From Fibrobacter sp. (GTDB taxonomy: Bacteria > Fibrobacterota > Fibrobacteria > Fibrobacterales > Fibrobacteraceae), in contig JAFVTX010000073.1 of NCBI GenBank assembly GCA_017503015.1, forward strand, positions 27,042 through 91,041: a DNA stretch of 64,000 nucleotides, in the 5' to 3' direction. Under the pieces are notes generated by a model. It had not been told where the DNA came from. It saw only the letters and a program-made list of their open reading frames with translations, and searched no databases. The position numbers and the translations under genes are program-made. Below are positions 49,321 through 58,130 of this stretch, piece by piece. The first letter of the stretch is position 1. Each line of letters opens with the position of its first letter.

Positions 49321-50478
49321 TTACGCCAGTTCCTTCGCCAGCTGCTTCAGGGCGGCCAGGGATTCGGCAGAAAGGGAACTCTTTACCGTCACCGTAGTTT
49401 CGCACAAGGTAACATTCTTGAGGGTGGACAGGATTTCGGCCATCTTCTTTGCGGCCATGGGCGCCCAGGTGCCGTTCTCCACGATTCCCACCTTGCGGTT
49501 GCTGTAGTTCTTTGCCTTCAGGTGGTTCAAGAAATCTTCCATCACGGGGAAAAGTCCCGCGTCGTAGGTGGGAGCCATCACTACCATGCGGTCGTAGCGG
49601 AATGCGTCTTCGATGACTTCTGCCATGTCGCTCCGGGCAAGGTCGGAGACTACGACCTTTGGCACTCCGGCACCTTCAAGCTCCTTCGCGAGAACCTGCG
49701 CCGCCTTGGCGGTGTGTCCGTAGATGGAGGCATAGGCGACAAGCACGCCTTGGTCTTCGGGAGCGTAACTGCTCCAGGTGTTGTACTTGCCGATGTAGTA
49801 CTCCAGGTTTTCTGCAAGAACGGGTCCGTGGAGCGGGCAGATGGTCTTGACGCCCAGGGACGCTACCTTCTTGAGCACGGCCTGCACCTGGTTTCCGTAT
49901 TTGCCCACGATGTTGAAGTAGTAACGTCTGGCTTCGCAGGCCCAGTCGTCGGGGTCGGCGTCGTAGATGCCGAACTTGCCGAAGGCGTCGGCGGAGAACA
50001 GCACCTTTTCGGTCTGCTCAAAGCTGAACAGCACCTCGGGCCAATGGACCATGGGAGCTCCGATGAACTGCAAGGTGTGCTTGCCCAAGGCAAGAGTGTC
50101 GCCTTCTTTGACGGTGAGTTTTTTCACGTCGGCAGGGAGTTCCATGAACTGCGGGAGCAGCGCAAACGCCTTGGCGCTTGCAACAAGAGTCGCATCGGGG
50201 TAGAGCGCCACGAATTGGGCGATTCCGCCGGCGTGGTCCGGTTCCAGGTGGTGGATAATCAGGTAGTCGGGTTTTCGCCCTGCAAGGGCCGCCTGCAAGC
50301 CCGCCATCCATTCCGTGACCTTGCGGCTATCTACCGTGTCGGTCACCGCAATCTTTTCGTCGTCGATTACAAAGGAGTTGTAGGCCATGCCCGCAGGCAC
50401 CATGTACTGCCCCTCGAAAAGGTCGATGTCCGTGTCATCTACGCCGATATACTTGATGGAATCGCTAAAGTCTTTCAT
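49321..50478 (-). CDS. fprA: FprA-type flavodiiron protein
   Basis: 385 residues from ATG 50478 (AGAGG upstream). It reduces oxygen or nitric oxide to water or nitrous oxide. The N-terminal metallo-beta-lactamase domain has the diiron ligands in LIIHHLEPDHAGG, PMVHWPEVLFSF, FSADAFGKFG and TICPLHGPV. The C-terminal flavodoxin domain has the FMN loop ASIYGHTAKAAQVLAKEL and APTYDAGLFP. It resembles clade A enzymes; there is no fused rubredoxin, so a separate electron donor is expected. Together with rubrerythrin it forms an oxygen-defence set. Confidence 0.93.
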   Translation of the reverse strand: MKDFSDSIKYIGVDDTDIDLFEGQYMVPAGMAYNSFVIDDEKIAVTDTVDSRKVTEWMAGLQAALAGRKPDYLIIHHLEPDHAGGIAQFVALYPDATLVASAKAFALLPQFMELPADVKKLTVKEGDTLALGKHTLQFIGAPMVHWPEVLFSFEQTEKVLFSADAFGKFGIYDADPDDWACEARRYYFNIVGKYGNQVQAVLKKVASLGVKTICPLHGPVLAENLEYYIGKYNTWSSYAPEDQGVLVAYASIYGHTAKAAQVLAKELEGAGVPKVVVSDLARSDMAEVIEDAFRYDRMVVMAPTYDAGLFPVMEDFLNHLKAKNYSNRKVGIVENGTWAPMAAKKMAEILSTLKNVTLCETTVTVKSSLSAESLAALKQLAKELA

Positions 50479-50564
50479 GTAAACCTCTTTTAAAGACAAA
50501 TATAGAATGCCGCAATTGTTCTGTACAAAACGCCGCGGTTCCCCGACAAGGCCACCCGCCCCAT

Positions 50565-51374
50565 CTACCTGTAGAAGTTCATGTTGAACCAACCTTTTTT
50601 GCCGTCTTCAGTGAGGGCTATGCCGCAAGAAAGCTTGGTGTAGGCGGAATTCCGCATGTTCAGGTAATGCCCGATGTAGGTGTAGTCTTCGTCTTTGTTG
50701 GGGTCGCGTTCTCCGCTGGTCACCAGGGCCTTTTCGTCATCCCACATCATTTTCAAAAATCCCTTGACCACGGCTGTGGCACTTGCTCTCCAGGAGGTGG
50801 AAAAGTTCGGACCTGAATTCTGTGCCCCGATACCACACATGCGCGTGTGACCGTGTGGGGTGTTTTCGGCAAGGTCTGCGGCGGCCTGCTGCACGGTACA
50901 CCATTGAACATCTTCGTCGGCAAGTTCTAGGGGAGCAACTCCTTCGGTGGCCCGGTATTCGTTGGCAAGTCTCAGGCATTCGTCTCTCCAGCCGTCGTCA
51001 AAGAATGTGTATTTGTTCTCGTATTCCTGCAGTGGTGTCAGGGCGGATGCTGCAGATAACTCGGGGTCGGTCGTTCCGGCTGATTCGGGTGTTGTCCCGG
51101 AAGATTCAGATGTCGGTGTATCAGAAGATTCCGTAGAAGTCGGTTCCGTCGATTCAGCGGACTCTGGCAAAGTCGTTTCCGAAGATTCCGGCAAGGCGAA
51201 GGAGGATGACGAATAATCTTCGTTGCCGTCGTTTCCCGGATCTGACTGATTCTCTCCGGTTTCAGTCTGGACCTGTGCCTGTCTTGCATCTGCAGGGCTG
51301 CTGGCGGAACTGTCACAAGCAGCCAATGCAAACGCCACAAAGGCGATCGCAAAATAACCCAATCCCTTTTTCAT
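50565..51374 (-). CDS. CAP-domain lipoprotein
   Basis: 269 residues. Lipobox FALAAC. Residues 25-115 are a Ser/Glu/Thr/Pro-rich linker (SSSSFALPESSETTLPESAE and more). Residues 125-269 are a CAP (SCP/PR1-like) domain: ECLRLANEYRATEGVAPL, QAAADLAENTPHGHTRMCG, GPNFSTSWRASATAVVKGFL, YTYIGHYLNMRNSAYTKLSC and GWFNMNFY. The CAP His and Glu positions are present (GHT and the later H). Bacterial CAP proteins have no single function. A paralogue follows at 51411. Confidence 0.88.
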   Translation of the reverse strand: MKKGLGYFAIAFVAFALAACDSSASSPADARQAQVQTETGENQSDPGNDGNEDYSSSSFALPESSETTLPESAESTEPTSTESSDTPTSESSGTTPESAGTTDPELSAASALTPLQEYENKYTFFDDGWRDECLRLANEYRATEGVAPLELADEDVQWCTVQQAAADLAENTPHGHTRMCGIGAQNSGPNFSTSWRASATAVVKGFLKMMWDDEKALVTSGERDPNKDEDYTYIGHYLNMRNSAYTKLSCGIALTEDGKKGWFNMNFYR

Positions 51375-51410
51375 TTTTTCCTCTGTTCGCTGAGAAATGC
51401 CCAGTGAGAA

Positions 51411-51947
51411 TTAGTAGAAGTTGACGTTGAACCAACCGGTAGTTCCGTCTTCGGATACTGCGATACCGCAGGCGACCTTGGTGTAGTCACCCCGCATATT
51501 CTTGTAGTGCCCGATGTAGGGGTAATCTTCGTCCTTGTCCAGGTCCCGCTCCCCGTTTTCTACCAACTCCTTTTCGCCCCACATCATGTCCAGGTAGTAC
51601 TTGGCCACGTCGGCGGCCTTGCGACCGTTGGCCATGGAGGCGTTGGGGCCGGAATTCTGGGCCCATTCGCCGCAATCACCAAAGTGACCATGGGCCTTGT
51701 TGGACGCCAGGTCGGCGGCAGCCTGCTCGTCGGCGCATTTCTGCTTTTCTTCGTCGGCAAGGGCGACGGGTTTAAGGTTTTCGGTGGCGCGGTACTCGTT
51801 GATAATCTCCAGGCACTGTTCGCGCCAGCCTGCTTCGTCCATGCCGGCGATGACAGGCGTGCCGGAGCTGGAATCATCGGAACAGCCCGTGAATAGGGCA
51901 GCGGCGCAGATGGCAGAGGTAATGCCGATTTTGCAGAACATGTTCAT
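51411..51947 (-). CDS. CAP-domain lipoprotein, shorter paralogue
   Basis: 178 residues from ATG 51947 (AAGGGAG 5 nt before). Lipobox ALFTGC. It has the same CAP domain (ECLEIINEYRATENLKPV-type sequence, QAAADLASNKAHGHFGDCG, GPNASMANGRKAADVAKYYL, YPYIGHYKNMRGDYTKVAC, GWFNVNFY) but almost no Ser linker. The two genes are in the same direction, 36 nt apart, and arose by tandem duplication; the linker was gained or lost in one copy. Confidence 0.88.
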   Translation of the reverse strand: MNMFCKIGITSAICAAALFTGCSDDSSSGTPVIAGMDEAGWREQCLEIINEYRATENLKPVALADEEKQKCADEQAAADLASNKAHGHFGDCGEWAQNSGPNASMANGRKAADVAKYYLDMMWGEKELVENGERDLDKDEDYPYIGHYKNMRGDYTKVACGIAVSEDGTTGWFNVNFY

Positions 51948-52023
51948 AAACACTCCCTTGAAATATTTAACACCAATGTAAATAAAAAAAATGGTTCATG
52001 TGTGATTCTAGAAAAAATCGGAC

Positions 52024-52051
52024 TTGACACCTAAGTCCTAATGAGTATATT
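52024..52051 (+). promoter_or_regulatory. Promoter close to a start codon
   Basis: TTGACA (52024-52029), 16-nt spacer, TATATT (52046-52051). The ATG is at 52063, so any leader would be about 5 nt and no Shine-Dalgarno is visible. Confidence 0.55.
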
Positions 52052-52062
52052 TTGCCATAATC

Positions 52063-52470
52063 ATGGCCGCAAAAGAAATAACAGTCGATGCCGCTCTCGA
52101 AAAAGGCGAAGAACTGACCGCCTTCGTGGAGTCCATGCTGGAGCCATACGACCCCTCGCCCAAGGCGACCATCCAGGTGGACGTGGCCATCGACGAGGTG
52201 TTCAGCAACATCGTCATGTATTCCGGAGCCAAGACCGTAACGGTGGTCGCCAACCTGGATGAGCCTACGTCCGTGTTCTCGCTTACCTTTATAGACAAAG
52301 GAAATCCCTACAATCCCCTGGAAAAAGAGGATCCGGATGTTTCCTTGCCTGTGGAGGAACGGGAAATTGGGGGGTTGGGCATCTTTTTGGTGAAGAAAAC
52401 CATGGATGACGTGCACTACGAACGCAAGGCCGACCAAAATTATTTTACTATTTACAAGAAAATTAAGTAG
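52063..52470 (+). CDS. Anti-sigma factor serine kinase, RsbW/SpoIIAB-like
   Basis: 135 residues. HATPase_c_2 (GHKL) domain: N-box DEVFSNIVMY (Glu45, Asn49), G1 FIDKGNPYNP (79-84) and G2 GGLGIFLVKK (103-112). Such proteins bind a sigma factor or phosphorylate an STAS partner. The partner is encoded 9 nt downstream. No sigma factor gene is nearby. It may start without leader (promoter at 52024-52051). Confidence 0.88.
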   Translation: MAAKEITVDAALEKGEELTAFVESMLEPYDPSPKATIQVDVAIDEVFSNIVMYSGAKTVTVVANLDEPTSVFSLTFIDKGNPYNPLEKEDPDVSLPVEEREIGGLGIFLVKKTMDDVHYERKADQNYFTIYKKIK

Positions 52471-52479
52471 AGGTACAAG

Positions 52480-52776
52480 ATGAAAATCGAACAGACTCGT
52501 GACAATTCCACATTGACCCTGGCTTTGGAAGGTCGTCTGGATACCATTACCGCTCCCGAGCTGGAGCAGGTCGTCAATGCGAACCTGGAAGGGCTCACTG
52601 CCTTGATTTTTGACTTTGCCAAGCTGGAATACGTGTCCTCTGCCGGACTCCGCGTGCTGCTCAGCGCCCAGAAGAAGATGAACAAGCAGGGCAAGATGGA
52701 AGTCAAGAATGTTTGCGCCGAAATCATGGAAGTCCTGGACATCACAGGTTTCAGCGATATCTTGACGATTGTCTAG
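52480..52776 (+). CDS. STAS anti-anti-sigma factor
   Basis: 98 residues, normal length. The STAS fold is shown by LEGRLDTITAPELEQVV, LIFDFAKLEYVSSAGLRVLL and MEVKNVCAEIMEVLDITGF. The phosphorylatable Ser lies at 53/54 in VSSAGL. In its dephosphorylated form it would bind the RsbW-like kinase. The gene's stop overlaps the symporter gene on the other strand by 4 bp. Confidence 0.93.
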   Translation: MKIEQTRDNSTLTLALEGRLDTITAPELEQVVNANLEGLTALIFDFAKLEYVSSAGLRVLLSAQKKMNKQGKMEVKNVCAEIMEVLDITGFSDILTIV

Positions 52777-54191
52777 AAAATCTTTGCCGCCAGTTCAGGT
52801 GCGAACTTGGACAGGTAACCCTGGGCAAGCAGGATTGTTATCAAAGCAGGCAATATCCACTTGAAATAAATCTTGATGAGTGTGTGGCGAGGGAGTTTCA
52901 ATCCCTCGCCTGCGTTCATTTCGTCAAAGAACTTTTCTTGTCCCCAACCGTAACGGCTGCTGCAGAACACCACCATAAATATGGCGCCTGCAGGTAGCAT
53001 GGTGTTGCTCACGATAAAGTCTTCCAGGTCCAGCACGCAGCTGCCGGGGCCAAAGGGCTCGAATCCCGAAAGCACGTTGAACCCGAGGGCGCAGGGGAGC
53101 GACATCAGGAACACCGCGACCATATTCCAGTAGGCCACCTTCCGGCGCTTGAAGCCCTTCAGGTCCATCCAGAAGGCGACGATGTTTTCAAACACGGCAA
53201 TAAGTGTGGAGAGAGCCGCGAAGGACATGAACAGGAAGAACGCCGCCCCGCAGAACCGGCCCGCGGGCATCATGGCGAACACGTTGGACAAAGTAACGAA
53301 GATAAGCCCGGGCCCTTGCGCTGGGGACTGCCCGAAGGCAAAGCACGAGGGGATAATGATAAGGCCCGCCACCAGGGCCACGACGGTATCCAGCGCGCAG
53401 ATGCTGGCGGCCTCCTTGGTCAGGGAATGCTGCCGCTTGATGTAACTGCCAAAAATCATCATGCTGCCGATGCCGATACTCAGGGTAAAGAAGGCATGGG
53501 CAAATGCGGCGAAGATGGCATCTCCCACGCCCTTGCCGGACTGGGTCAGTCGTTCCAGGGAAGGCAACAGGTAGAATTCCAGACCCTTGCCGGCCCCGGG
53601 GAGCGTCACCGCACGAATGGCAAGCAGGATCATGATGACAAACAGCGCAATCATCATCTTCTTAGTAATGCGTTCCACGCCCTTCTGGAGCCCGAGAGAC
53701 ACGATGCCGAGACCCATGACGATGGCGACGGTCATCCAGAAAATCAGGAGGGGCGGGTTCGAAAGCATCTCGCCGAAACCGCTTGCAATCTGGTCTGGCG
53801 TGCCCTTCAGGAATTCGCCGTCGGTGAGCATCTTGTAGAAGTAGAAGAACATCCAGCCCGTGACTACGGAGTAGAACGCCATCAAGATATAGTTGGAGGC
53901 GATCAGCGGGAACTTTGCCCAGTGCCACTTGGTGCCCTGCTTTTCGAGACGGTCGAAGGCCATGCCGACGCCGCTTTTTCCGCCACGGCCAATGGCCAGT
54001 TCTGCCATGAGCACCGGGAGCCCGAGAAACAGCAGGAACCCGAGATAGGGCAGCACAAAGGCCGCGCCGCCGTATTGCCCTGCGATGTAGGGGAAACGCC
54101 ACACGTTGCCAAGGCCAATGGCACAGCCTGCGGCAATCAGCAAAAATCCAAGTCTTGTCTTAAAAGTCTCGCGTTCTCTTTTGTGTTCCAT
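52773..54191 (-). CDS. Na+-dependent symporter of the SNF (neurotransmitter) family
   Basis: 472 residues, about 12 membrane helices. The N-terminus GCAIGLGNVWRFPYIAGQYG is the first half of the Na+ and substrate site; the conserved SIGIGSMMIFGSYIKRQHSL stretch and the FSLSIG region are also present. LeuT-fold amino acid transporter of the inner membrane. Substrate unknown. Convergent with the STAS gene. Confidence 0.93.
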   Translation of the reverse strand: MEHKRERETFKTRLGFLLIAAGCAIGLGNVWRFPYIAGQYGGAAFVLPYLGFLLFLGLPVLMAELAIGRGGKSGVGMAFDRLEKQGTKWHWAKFPLIASNYILMAFYSVVTGWMFFYFYKMLTDGEFLKGTPDQIASGFGEMLSNPPLLIFWMTVAIVMGLGIVSLGLQKGVERITKKMMIALFVIMILLAIRAVTLPGAGKGLEFYLLPSLERLTQSGKGVGDAIFAAFAHAFFTLSIGIGSMMIFGSYIKRQHSLTKEAASICALDTVVALVAGLIIIPSCFAFGQSPAQGPGLIFVTLSNVFAMMPAGRFCGAAFFLFMSFAALSTLIAVFENIVAFWMDLKGFKRRKVAYWNMVAVFLMSLPCALGFNVLSGFEPFGPGSCVLDLEDFIVSNTMLPAGAIFMVVFCSSRYGWGQEKFFDEMNAGEGLKLPRHTLIKIYFKWILPALITILLAQGYLSKFAPELAAKIF

Positions 54192-54238
54192 GAATCTAAT
54201 GATAATAAAAAACGTGTACGAATTATATATTTATACCT

Positions 54239-54580
54239 ATGCCCCACTTCGTTTACATGCTCCGCTGCGCCGGAAACCGAATTTATACGGGTTACGCCGT
54301 GGATGTGGCCACCCGTTTCGAGGAGCACCGCACAGGGCGTGGGGCCAAGTTCACCAAGGCTTTTCCGCCCGAAAAAATCCTCCGCCAGTTCGAGCTCCCG
54401 AACAAGGAATACGCCCTGCGCATGGAAGCCCGCATCAAGAAACTTACGGCGACCCAAAAAGAACGGCTGGCAAATGGCGACGAAGGGCTGATGCAATCCT
54501 TGCTGGATAGTCTTGCCGAGACGCTCCCGCCCAAAAAACGGAAACGACGCCCGCGTCGCAGAGTGTCCCTAATAAAGTGA
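54239..54580 (+). CDS. GIY-YIG nuclease-superfamily protein (UPF0213-like)
   Basis: 113 residues. HFVYMLRCAGNRIYTGYAVD gives the GIY-YIG motif (VYM-11-YTG) at residues 4-19, HRTGRGAKFTK has the catalytic Arg region, and ALRMEARIKKL carries the metal Glu. The C-terminus is Lys/Arg-rich. Members act on DNA or are of unknown role. TATATT ends 7 nt before the ATG and no ribosome-binding site is visible, so a leaderless transcript is possible. Confidence 0.9.
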   Translation: MPHFVYMLRCAGNRIYTGYAVDVATRFEEHRTGRGAKFTKAFPPEKILRQFELPNKEYALRMEARIKKLTATQKERLANGDEGLMQSLLDSLAETLPPKKRKRRPRRRVSLIK

Positions 54581-54594
54581 AATTCGTATATAAT

Positions 54595-54622
54595 ACAAAG
54601 TGTATCATATAATTCACTTTGT
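54595..54622 (+). promoter_or_regulatory. Inverted repeat upstream of the TIGR02147 operon
   Basis: ACAAAGTG, 12-nt loop containing GTATCAT, CACTTTGT. TATAAT at 54589-54594 directly precedes it, so it is at the start of the transcript: either an operator or a 5' hairpin. Confidence 0.5.
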
Positions 54623-54687
54623 TTAAAGTCATTTCTAAAAAAACAGCAAAAAGTCGTTCTTTTTGCATTATTAAGGATTTATTTTTA

Positions 54688-55536
54688 ATGATGATGAAGT
54701 CTATCCTGCAATACAAGGATTACCGCAAGTATATCCGTGACTATTACACCTGGGAAAAGAAGCACTCCTCTTTTTCGTGGAGGGAATTTTCTAGGCGTGC
54801 AAAATTCACATCTCCGAACTTTTTAAAACTGGTTTCCGAGGGTAAATCTAAACTGAGCACCCCTTCTGCCGAGCGGGTGGCAGATGCTATGGACCTGGCG
54901 GGTTTTGAGAAGTCTTTTTTTCAAAATTTGGTAATCTACAACCAATCCAAGGACACTAAAAAAGGTAAAGTCGCCCATGAAAAATTACAGGTAATCGCCA
55001 AGGAAAACGCAGTCCGCAAAATGGGTGTCGGGTACCAGAATTTCTACTCAACCTGGCTCCATGCGGTGGTTCGCGAACTGGCCTGTGCTACAGAGAAACC
55101 TAGTGTCGAATCCATCGCAAAACGTTGTCGTCTTGTGGTATCCCCAGCAGAAGTAGCGGACTCCATCGGATACCTTTTAAGGTCAGGACTCTTGAAAAGT
55201 AATGGTCGTGGCGGCTACCGTCAGACAGAAAAAATAGTAGAAGGTGACGAACAGGGAATTCCCGCGGCCTTGCGAGCCATGAATAGCCAAATGGCAAGGT
55301 TTGCAGAACAGGCTTTAGATGACGTTCCCCCAGAGTGGCGCGAAATCACGGGTATCACTATGGGGCTTTCCCAACAGTCTTATACCAAGGTCCTAGGGGC
55401 ATTGGACTCTTGCCGCAAAAAAATTCTGGATATCGTGGTCAAAGAAGAAAATGTGGATCGGGTTTACAGACTGAACCTGCAGATGTTTCCCATGACCACC
55501 ATTGAATCGGACAAGGTGAATGATGATAATACCTAG
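54688..55536 (+). CDS. TIGR02147 family protein, second copy
   Basis: 282 residues from ATG 54688 (two further ATGs follow directly). It has the same order of motifs as the 19684 gene: LQYKDYRKYIRDYYTWEKK, FSWREFSRRAKFTSPNFLKL, LSTPSAERVADAMDLAGFE, ALRAMNSQMARFAEQAL, EITGITMGLS and SCRKKILDIVVKE. A helix-turn-helix in the first 60 residues and a regulatory role are inferred. It overlaps the next lipoprotein gene by 17 bp, so it is coupled to it. Confidence 0.85.
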   Translation: MMMKSILQYKDYRKYIRDYYTWEKKHSSFSWREFSRRAKFTSPNFLKLVSEGKSKLSTPSAERVADAMDLAGFEKSFFQNLVIYNQSKDTKKGKVAHEKLQVIAKENAVRKMGVGYQNFYSTWLHAVVRELACATEKPSVESIAKRCRLVVSPAEVADSIGYLLRSGLLKSNGRGGYRQTEKIVEGDEQGIPAALRAMNSQMARFAEQALDDVPPEWREITGITMGLSQQSYTKVLGALDSCRKKILDIVVKEENVDRVYRLNLQMFPMTTIESDKVNDDNT

Positions 55537-56203
55537 CACAATTCTGATATTATTCGCATTTTCCCTTCTTGCTTGTTCTAGCGACAACGATAAACTCGGT
55601 GGTGGTGCGGTGGAAGGCAACACCGTTGAGGCCGAATACAAAGTCGAACCCGTACAGATAGATTCCGAAAAGGTTGTCGTGGGTGAATCTGCAATAGATT
55701 CTCATCCGAAAGAATTTGATAATTGCGAATGGTACAGCATACTCCTGAATTCTCCAAGGGAGACTTATTTTGAGTTTTTTGACGACATTGACGCATCGGA
55801 GTCGTGTCTGGTCAATCTTTACCCCGAACAGAACAGCGTTGATTATTGGGGACTTATGGATTCGGACGTATCTATTGATGGTGTGGAATGGAAAGACACC
55901 CACGAAGTTATCTACATCGTGCCTACCGACCGGGGTGTGGCCATCAATGAGAAGGTTGAAAACTCCTATGTGTTTTATCCTCCGTTTCTATGTGAAAAAC
56001 TAATGGAGCCCTATAGGGAGTCGTGCCAGGAACGGGGAGGCGTATTCCAAACACCTCCAGGTGGATGTGAATGCGGAGTCAGGTTCACTTGTACTATCGA
56101 ATTGCCTTTTTTGACCAAGCCTGTCCGTGAAACGCTAGAAGACGTAGCGGAGCAGCTAAAGAATTCCTGCATGGAAGAGGTGCAGGCCTACACAAGAAAT
56201 TAA
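55520..56203 (+). CDS. Lipoprotein of unknown function
   Basis: 227 residues. Lipobox FSLLAC. A central domain (EFDNCEWYSILLNSPRETYF, then YIVPTDRGVAINEKVENSYV) and a Cys-rich C-terminal part (CQERGGVFQTPPGGCECG, later SCMEEV) may be held by disulfide bonds. Not recognised. Coupled to the TIGR02147 gene upstream and followed by another lipoprotein gene after 15 nt. Confidence 0.75.
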   Translation: MMIIPSTILILFAFSLLACSSDNDKLGGGAVEGNTVEAEYKVEPVQIDSEKVVVGESAIDSHPKEFDNCEWYSILLNSPRETYFEFFDDIDASESCLVNLYPEQNSVDYWGLMDSDVSIDGVEWKDTHEVIYIVPTDRGVAINEKVENSYVFYPPFLCEKLMEPYRESCQERGGVFQTPPGGCECGVRFTCTIELPFLTKPVRETLEDVAEQLKNSCMEEVQAYTRN

Positions 56204-56218
56204 CAACAAGGAGTAGTT

Positions 56219-56953
56219 ATGAATATCAACAAAATCATCCTTTCTGCGGCTTCTGTCGCGGCTATGACACTTGTCGCTTGCGGTAGCGACAGTTCCAACT
56301 CGGCACCATCGGCAACCCTTCCCGAAAATGGCAGGGTCAAGACCGGCATAGAGGTCAACAACTATCTATGCTCGACTACGGAAAACCAGTGCGAGAAAAT
56401 TTTCGTTGAAGATATAAATGTCACCATGCAGTGCGGGTCGATGGGTACATGGGCTGCTATGCTCTTGGACGAACCCGTCGAAGGTTGTAGCGGCAGTGGG
56501 TCCGGCAACTCACCGAGCGGTGCCTCTGGATCGCCCGGCAATGGGCTGAAGGTTGTTTCTTGCTTCTTCGTTCAAGATGGCGAATGCGAAGAAGTGCAAA
56601 CCACGGATTTGGCAGTTATAGATTCTGTCAAGACTTTTTGCAACAATACTCCGGGCGCAACCTACAAGGAGGCTTCTTGTGACCCGAATGCCGTACTCAA
56701 GTGCGATTTTGAGCAATTCATGAAAAAGATGAGCCTGTATTTTTACACGCTGCCCTTTGAAGGCATGACCTGCGCAGATGTTGATTATGACACTGACTCG
56801 GGTGATAACTCCGGAATCAATGAGGCATGCGCAAGTATCGAAGAGGAAGTTATCAGCTCTGGATGCCTTGAAGAATTTTTGAACCCGTCTGCACGGTGTC
56901 AACCGGTAGTCGAAAGATTGGATGATTGCTACAGTGCAAACGAGGATTACTAA
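56219..56953 (+). CDS. Cys-rich lipoprotein of unknown function
   Basis: 244 residues, RBS AAGGAG. Lipobox MTLVAC. N-terminal segment NNYLCSTTENQCEKIF, then MQCGSMGTWA, a Gly/Ser-rich linker (GSGSGNSPSGASGSPGNG), and a C-terminal part with about 10 Cys. Several disulfides are likely. Not recognised. Third gene of the TIGR02147 operon and last before a convergent gene. Confidence 0.75.
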   Translation: MNINKIILSAASVAAMTLVACGSDSSNSAPSATLPENGRVKTGIEVNNYLCSTTENQCEKIFVEDINVTMQCGSMGTWAAMLLDEPVEGCSGSGSGNSPSGASGSPGNGLKVVSCFFVQDGECEEVQTTDLAVIDSVKTFCNNTPGATYKEASCDPNAVLKCDFEQFMKKMSLYFYTLPFEGMTCADVDYDTDSGDNSGINEACASIEEEVISSGCLEEFLNPSARCQPVVERLDDCYSANEDY

Positions 56954-56959
56954 CTAAGG

Positions 56960-57862
56960 CTACACTTCTATAGACATGCCCGTGAACATCTGGCAGGCCC
57001 GTTCGCCGAGAACCTCGTGTAAAATTTCGAAGGCGCGGTTGCCAGTGCAGTGGCCCGTGTAGATTTTTTGCACGTCCAGTTCCAGCAGGCGCTTTGCAAA
57101 GGCATAGACGGCCTCGTCCTTATAGCGGTAAAGGTGGAAGCCTCCGAGAATCCCGTATATCTTTTTGCCCGGAAAGGTCGCTTCCACTTCTTTCACGATG
57201 TTGTCTGCGCCGGCGTGACTGCAGCCGTTCATCACGAACAGTCCCTCGGGAGTGTCGAAGACCAGACTCTGCTCATGGTCGAAACTGTCATAGCGGTAAC
57301 GGCCGTTTTCCTTGACAGAAAGACCTGCAGCGCTGGCGATACCGGCACGGGCCTCTGGACTCACGACGCTGTCTTTGTGGGGGAGCAGGTAAACATTGGG
57401 GGCGATCTGTGCATCGCCTTCGACAAAGCGGATACGATCGGCAAAACGCTTCAGGTAGCCCCTGCGGATGCCGATGTATTCGTGGTAGGCAAAAGGCCCG
57501 AAAAGTTTGTGGGTATGGTAGCAGTTTTCGGCGGCGCCTTGCCTCAAAAAGCAGGAGGCCTTTTCGTTTAGGCGGAAAAATTCCGCAAGGCCGTTGGCGT
57601 GGTCGTAGTGGGCGTGGCTAAGGATTGCGGTATCCACCTTCGAAAGGTCTATGCCCATGGCGTCGGCGTTTTGCGCGAACCTTCGAGACGCTCCGGTGTC
57701 CAACAAGTAACGGTTGCCTTCGAACTCGATATAGACGGATAGTCCCCACTCTCCGCAAAGGGGCGTGCAATTGTTGCCGGGTGCGCAGCCGTTGGTCGCG
57801 CTGTTGTTGGGCGCAAAATCCGTGCCACCGGCGATGTTGTCTATCAGAACTTTGACAAGCAT
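56960..57862 (-). CDS. MBL-fold hydrolase
   Basis: 300 residues, no signal peptide. It has SHAHYDHANGL (HxHxDH), GCSHAGADNIV and the C-terminal GHCTGNRAFE, a combination seen in the archaeal-type 7,8-dihydropterin-6-methyl synthase-like MBL group. An unusual N-terminal insertion (ATNGCAPGNNCTPLCGEWGL) with four Cys lies before the first strand. The reaction is unknown. The 76-residue gene ends 8 nt upstream. Confidence 0.8.
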   Translation of the reverse strand: MLVKVLIDNIAGGTDFAPNNSATNGCAPGNNCTPLCGEWGLSVYIEFEGNRYLLDTGASRRFAQNADAMGIDLSKVDTAILSHAHYDHANGLAEFFRLNEKASCFLRQGAAENCYHTHKLFGPFAYHEYIGIRRGYLKRFADRIRFVEGDAQIAPNVYLLPHKDSVVSPEARAGIASAAGLSVKENGRYRYDSFDHEQSLVFDTPEGLFVMNGCSHAGADNIVKEVEATFPGKKIYGILGGFHLYRYKDEAVYAFAKRLLELDVQKIYTGHCTGNRAFEILHEVLGERACQMFTGMSIEV

Positions 57863-57870
57863 CTTGCGCC

Positions 57871-58101
57871 TTACCGGTTCCAGCCGGAATGCCCTTCACC
57901 GTAATAGAGGGCGGCATCTTCGGGGCCAAAGTCGTCGGCGACGGAATCTCGCGGCGAAAGCCAGCCGCGCATCTTCTTGATGCGGGCGCGACGCTCCTCT
58001 GCAGCGTGGTTTGCTGCGGGGTCTGCTGCGTCTTGAGCGGCGGGTACTGCAGCAAGGTTCGTGCCAGTTTCATTGTGCTTTTCGTCAAGTGAGTTGACCA
58101 T
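57871..58101 (-). CDS. Small hypothetical protein preceding the MBL gene
   Basis: 76 residues from ATG 58101. The N-terminal half is Ala-rich and charged. The last 35 residues (MRGWLSPRDSVADDFGPEDA, then ending GHSGWNR) look conserved and contain SVADDFGPEDA, a little like antitoxin tails, but this is weak. It is 8 nt from the MBL gene and is probably in one operon with it. Not recognised. Confidence 0.5.
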   Translation of the reverse strand: MVNSLDEKHNETGTNLAAVPAAQDAADPAANHAAEERRARIKKMRGWLSPRDSVADDFGPEDAALYYGEGHSGWNR

Positions 58102-58130
58102 ACGGTGAAAAAATAGATTATTTTAAAAAC

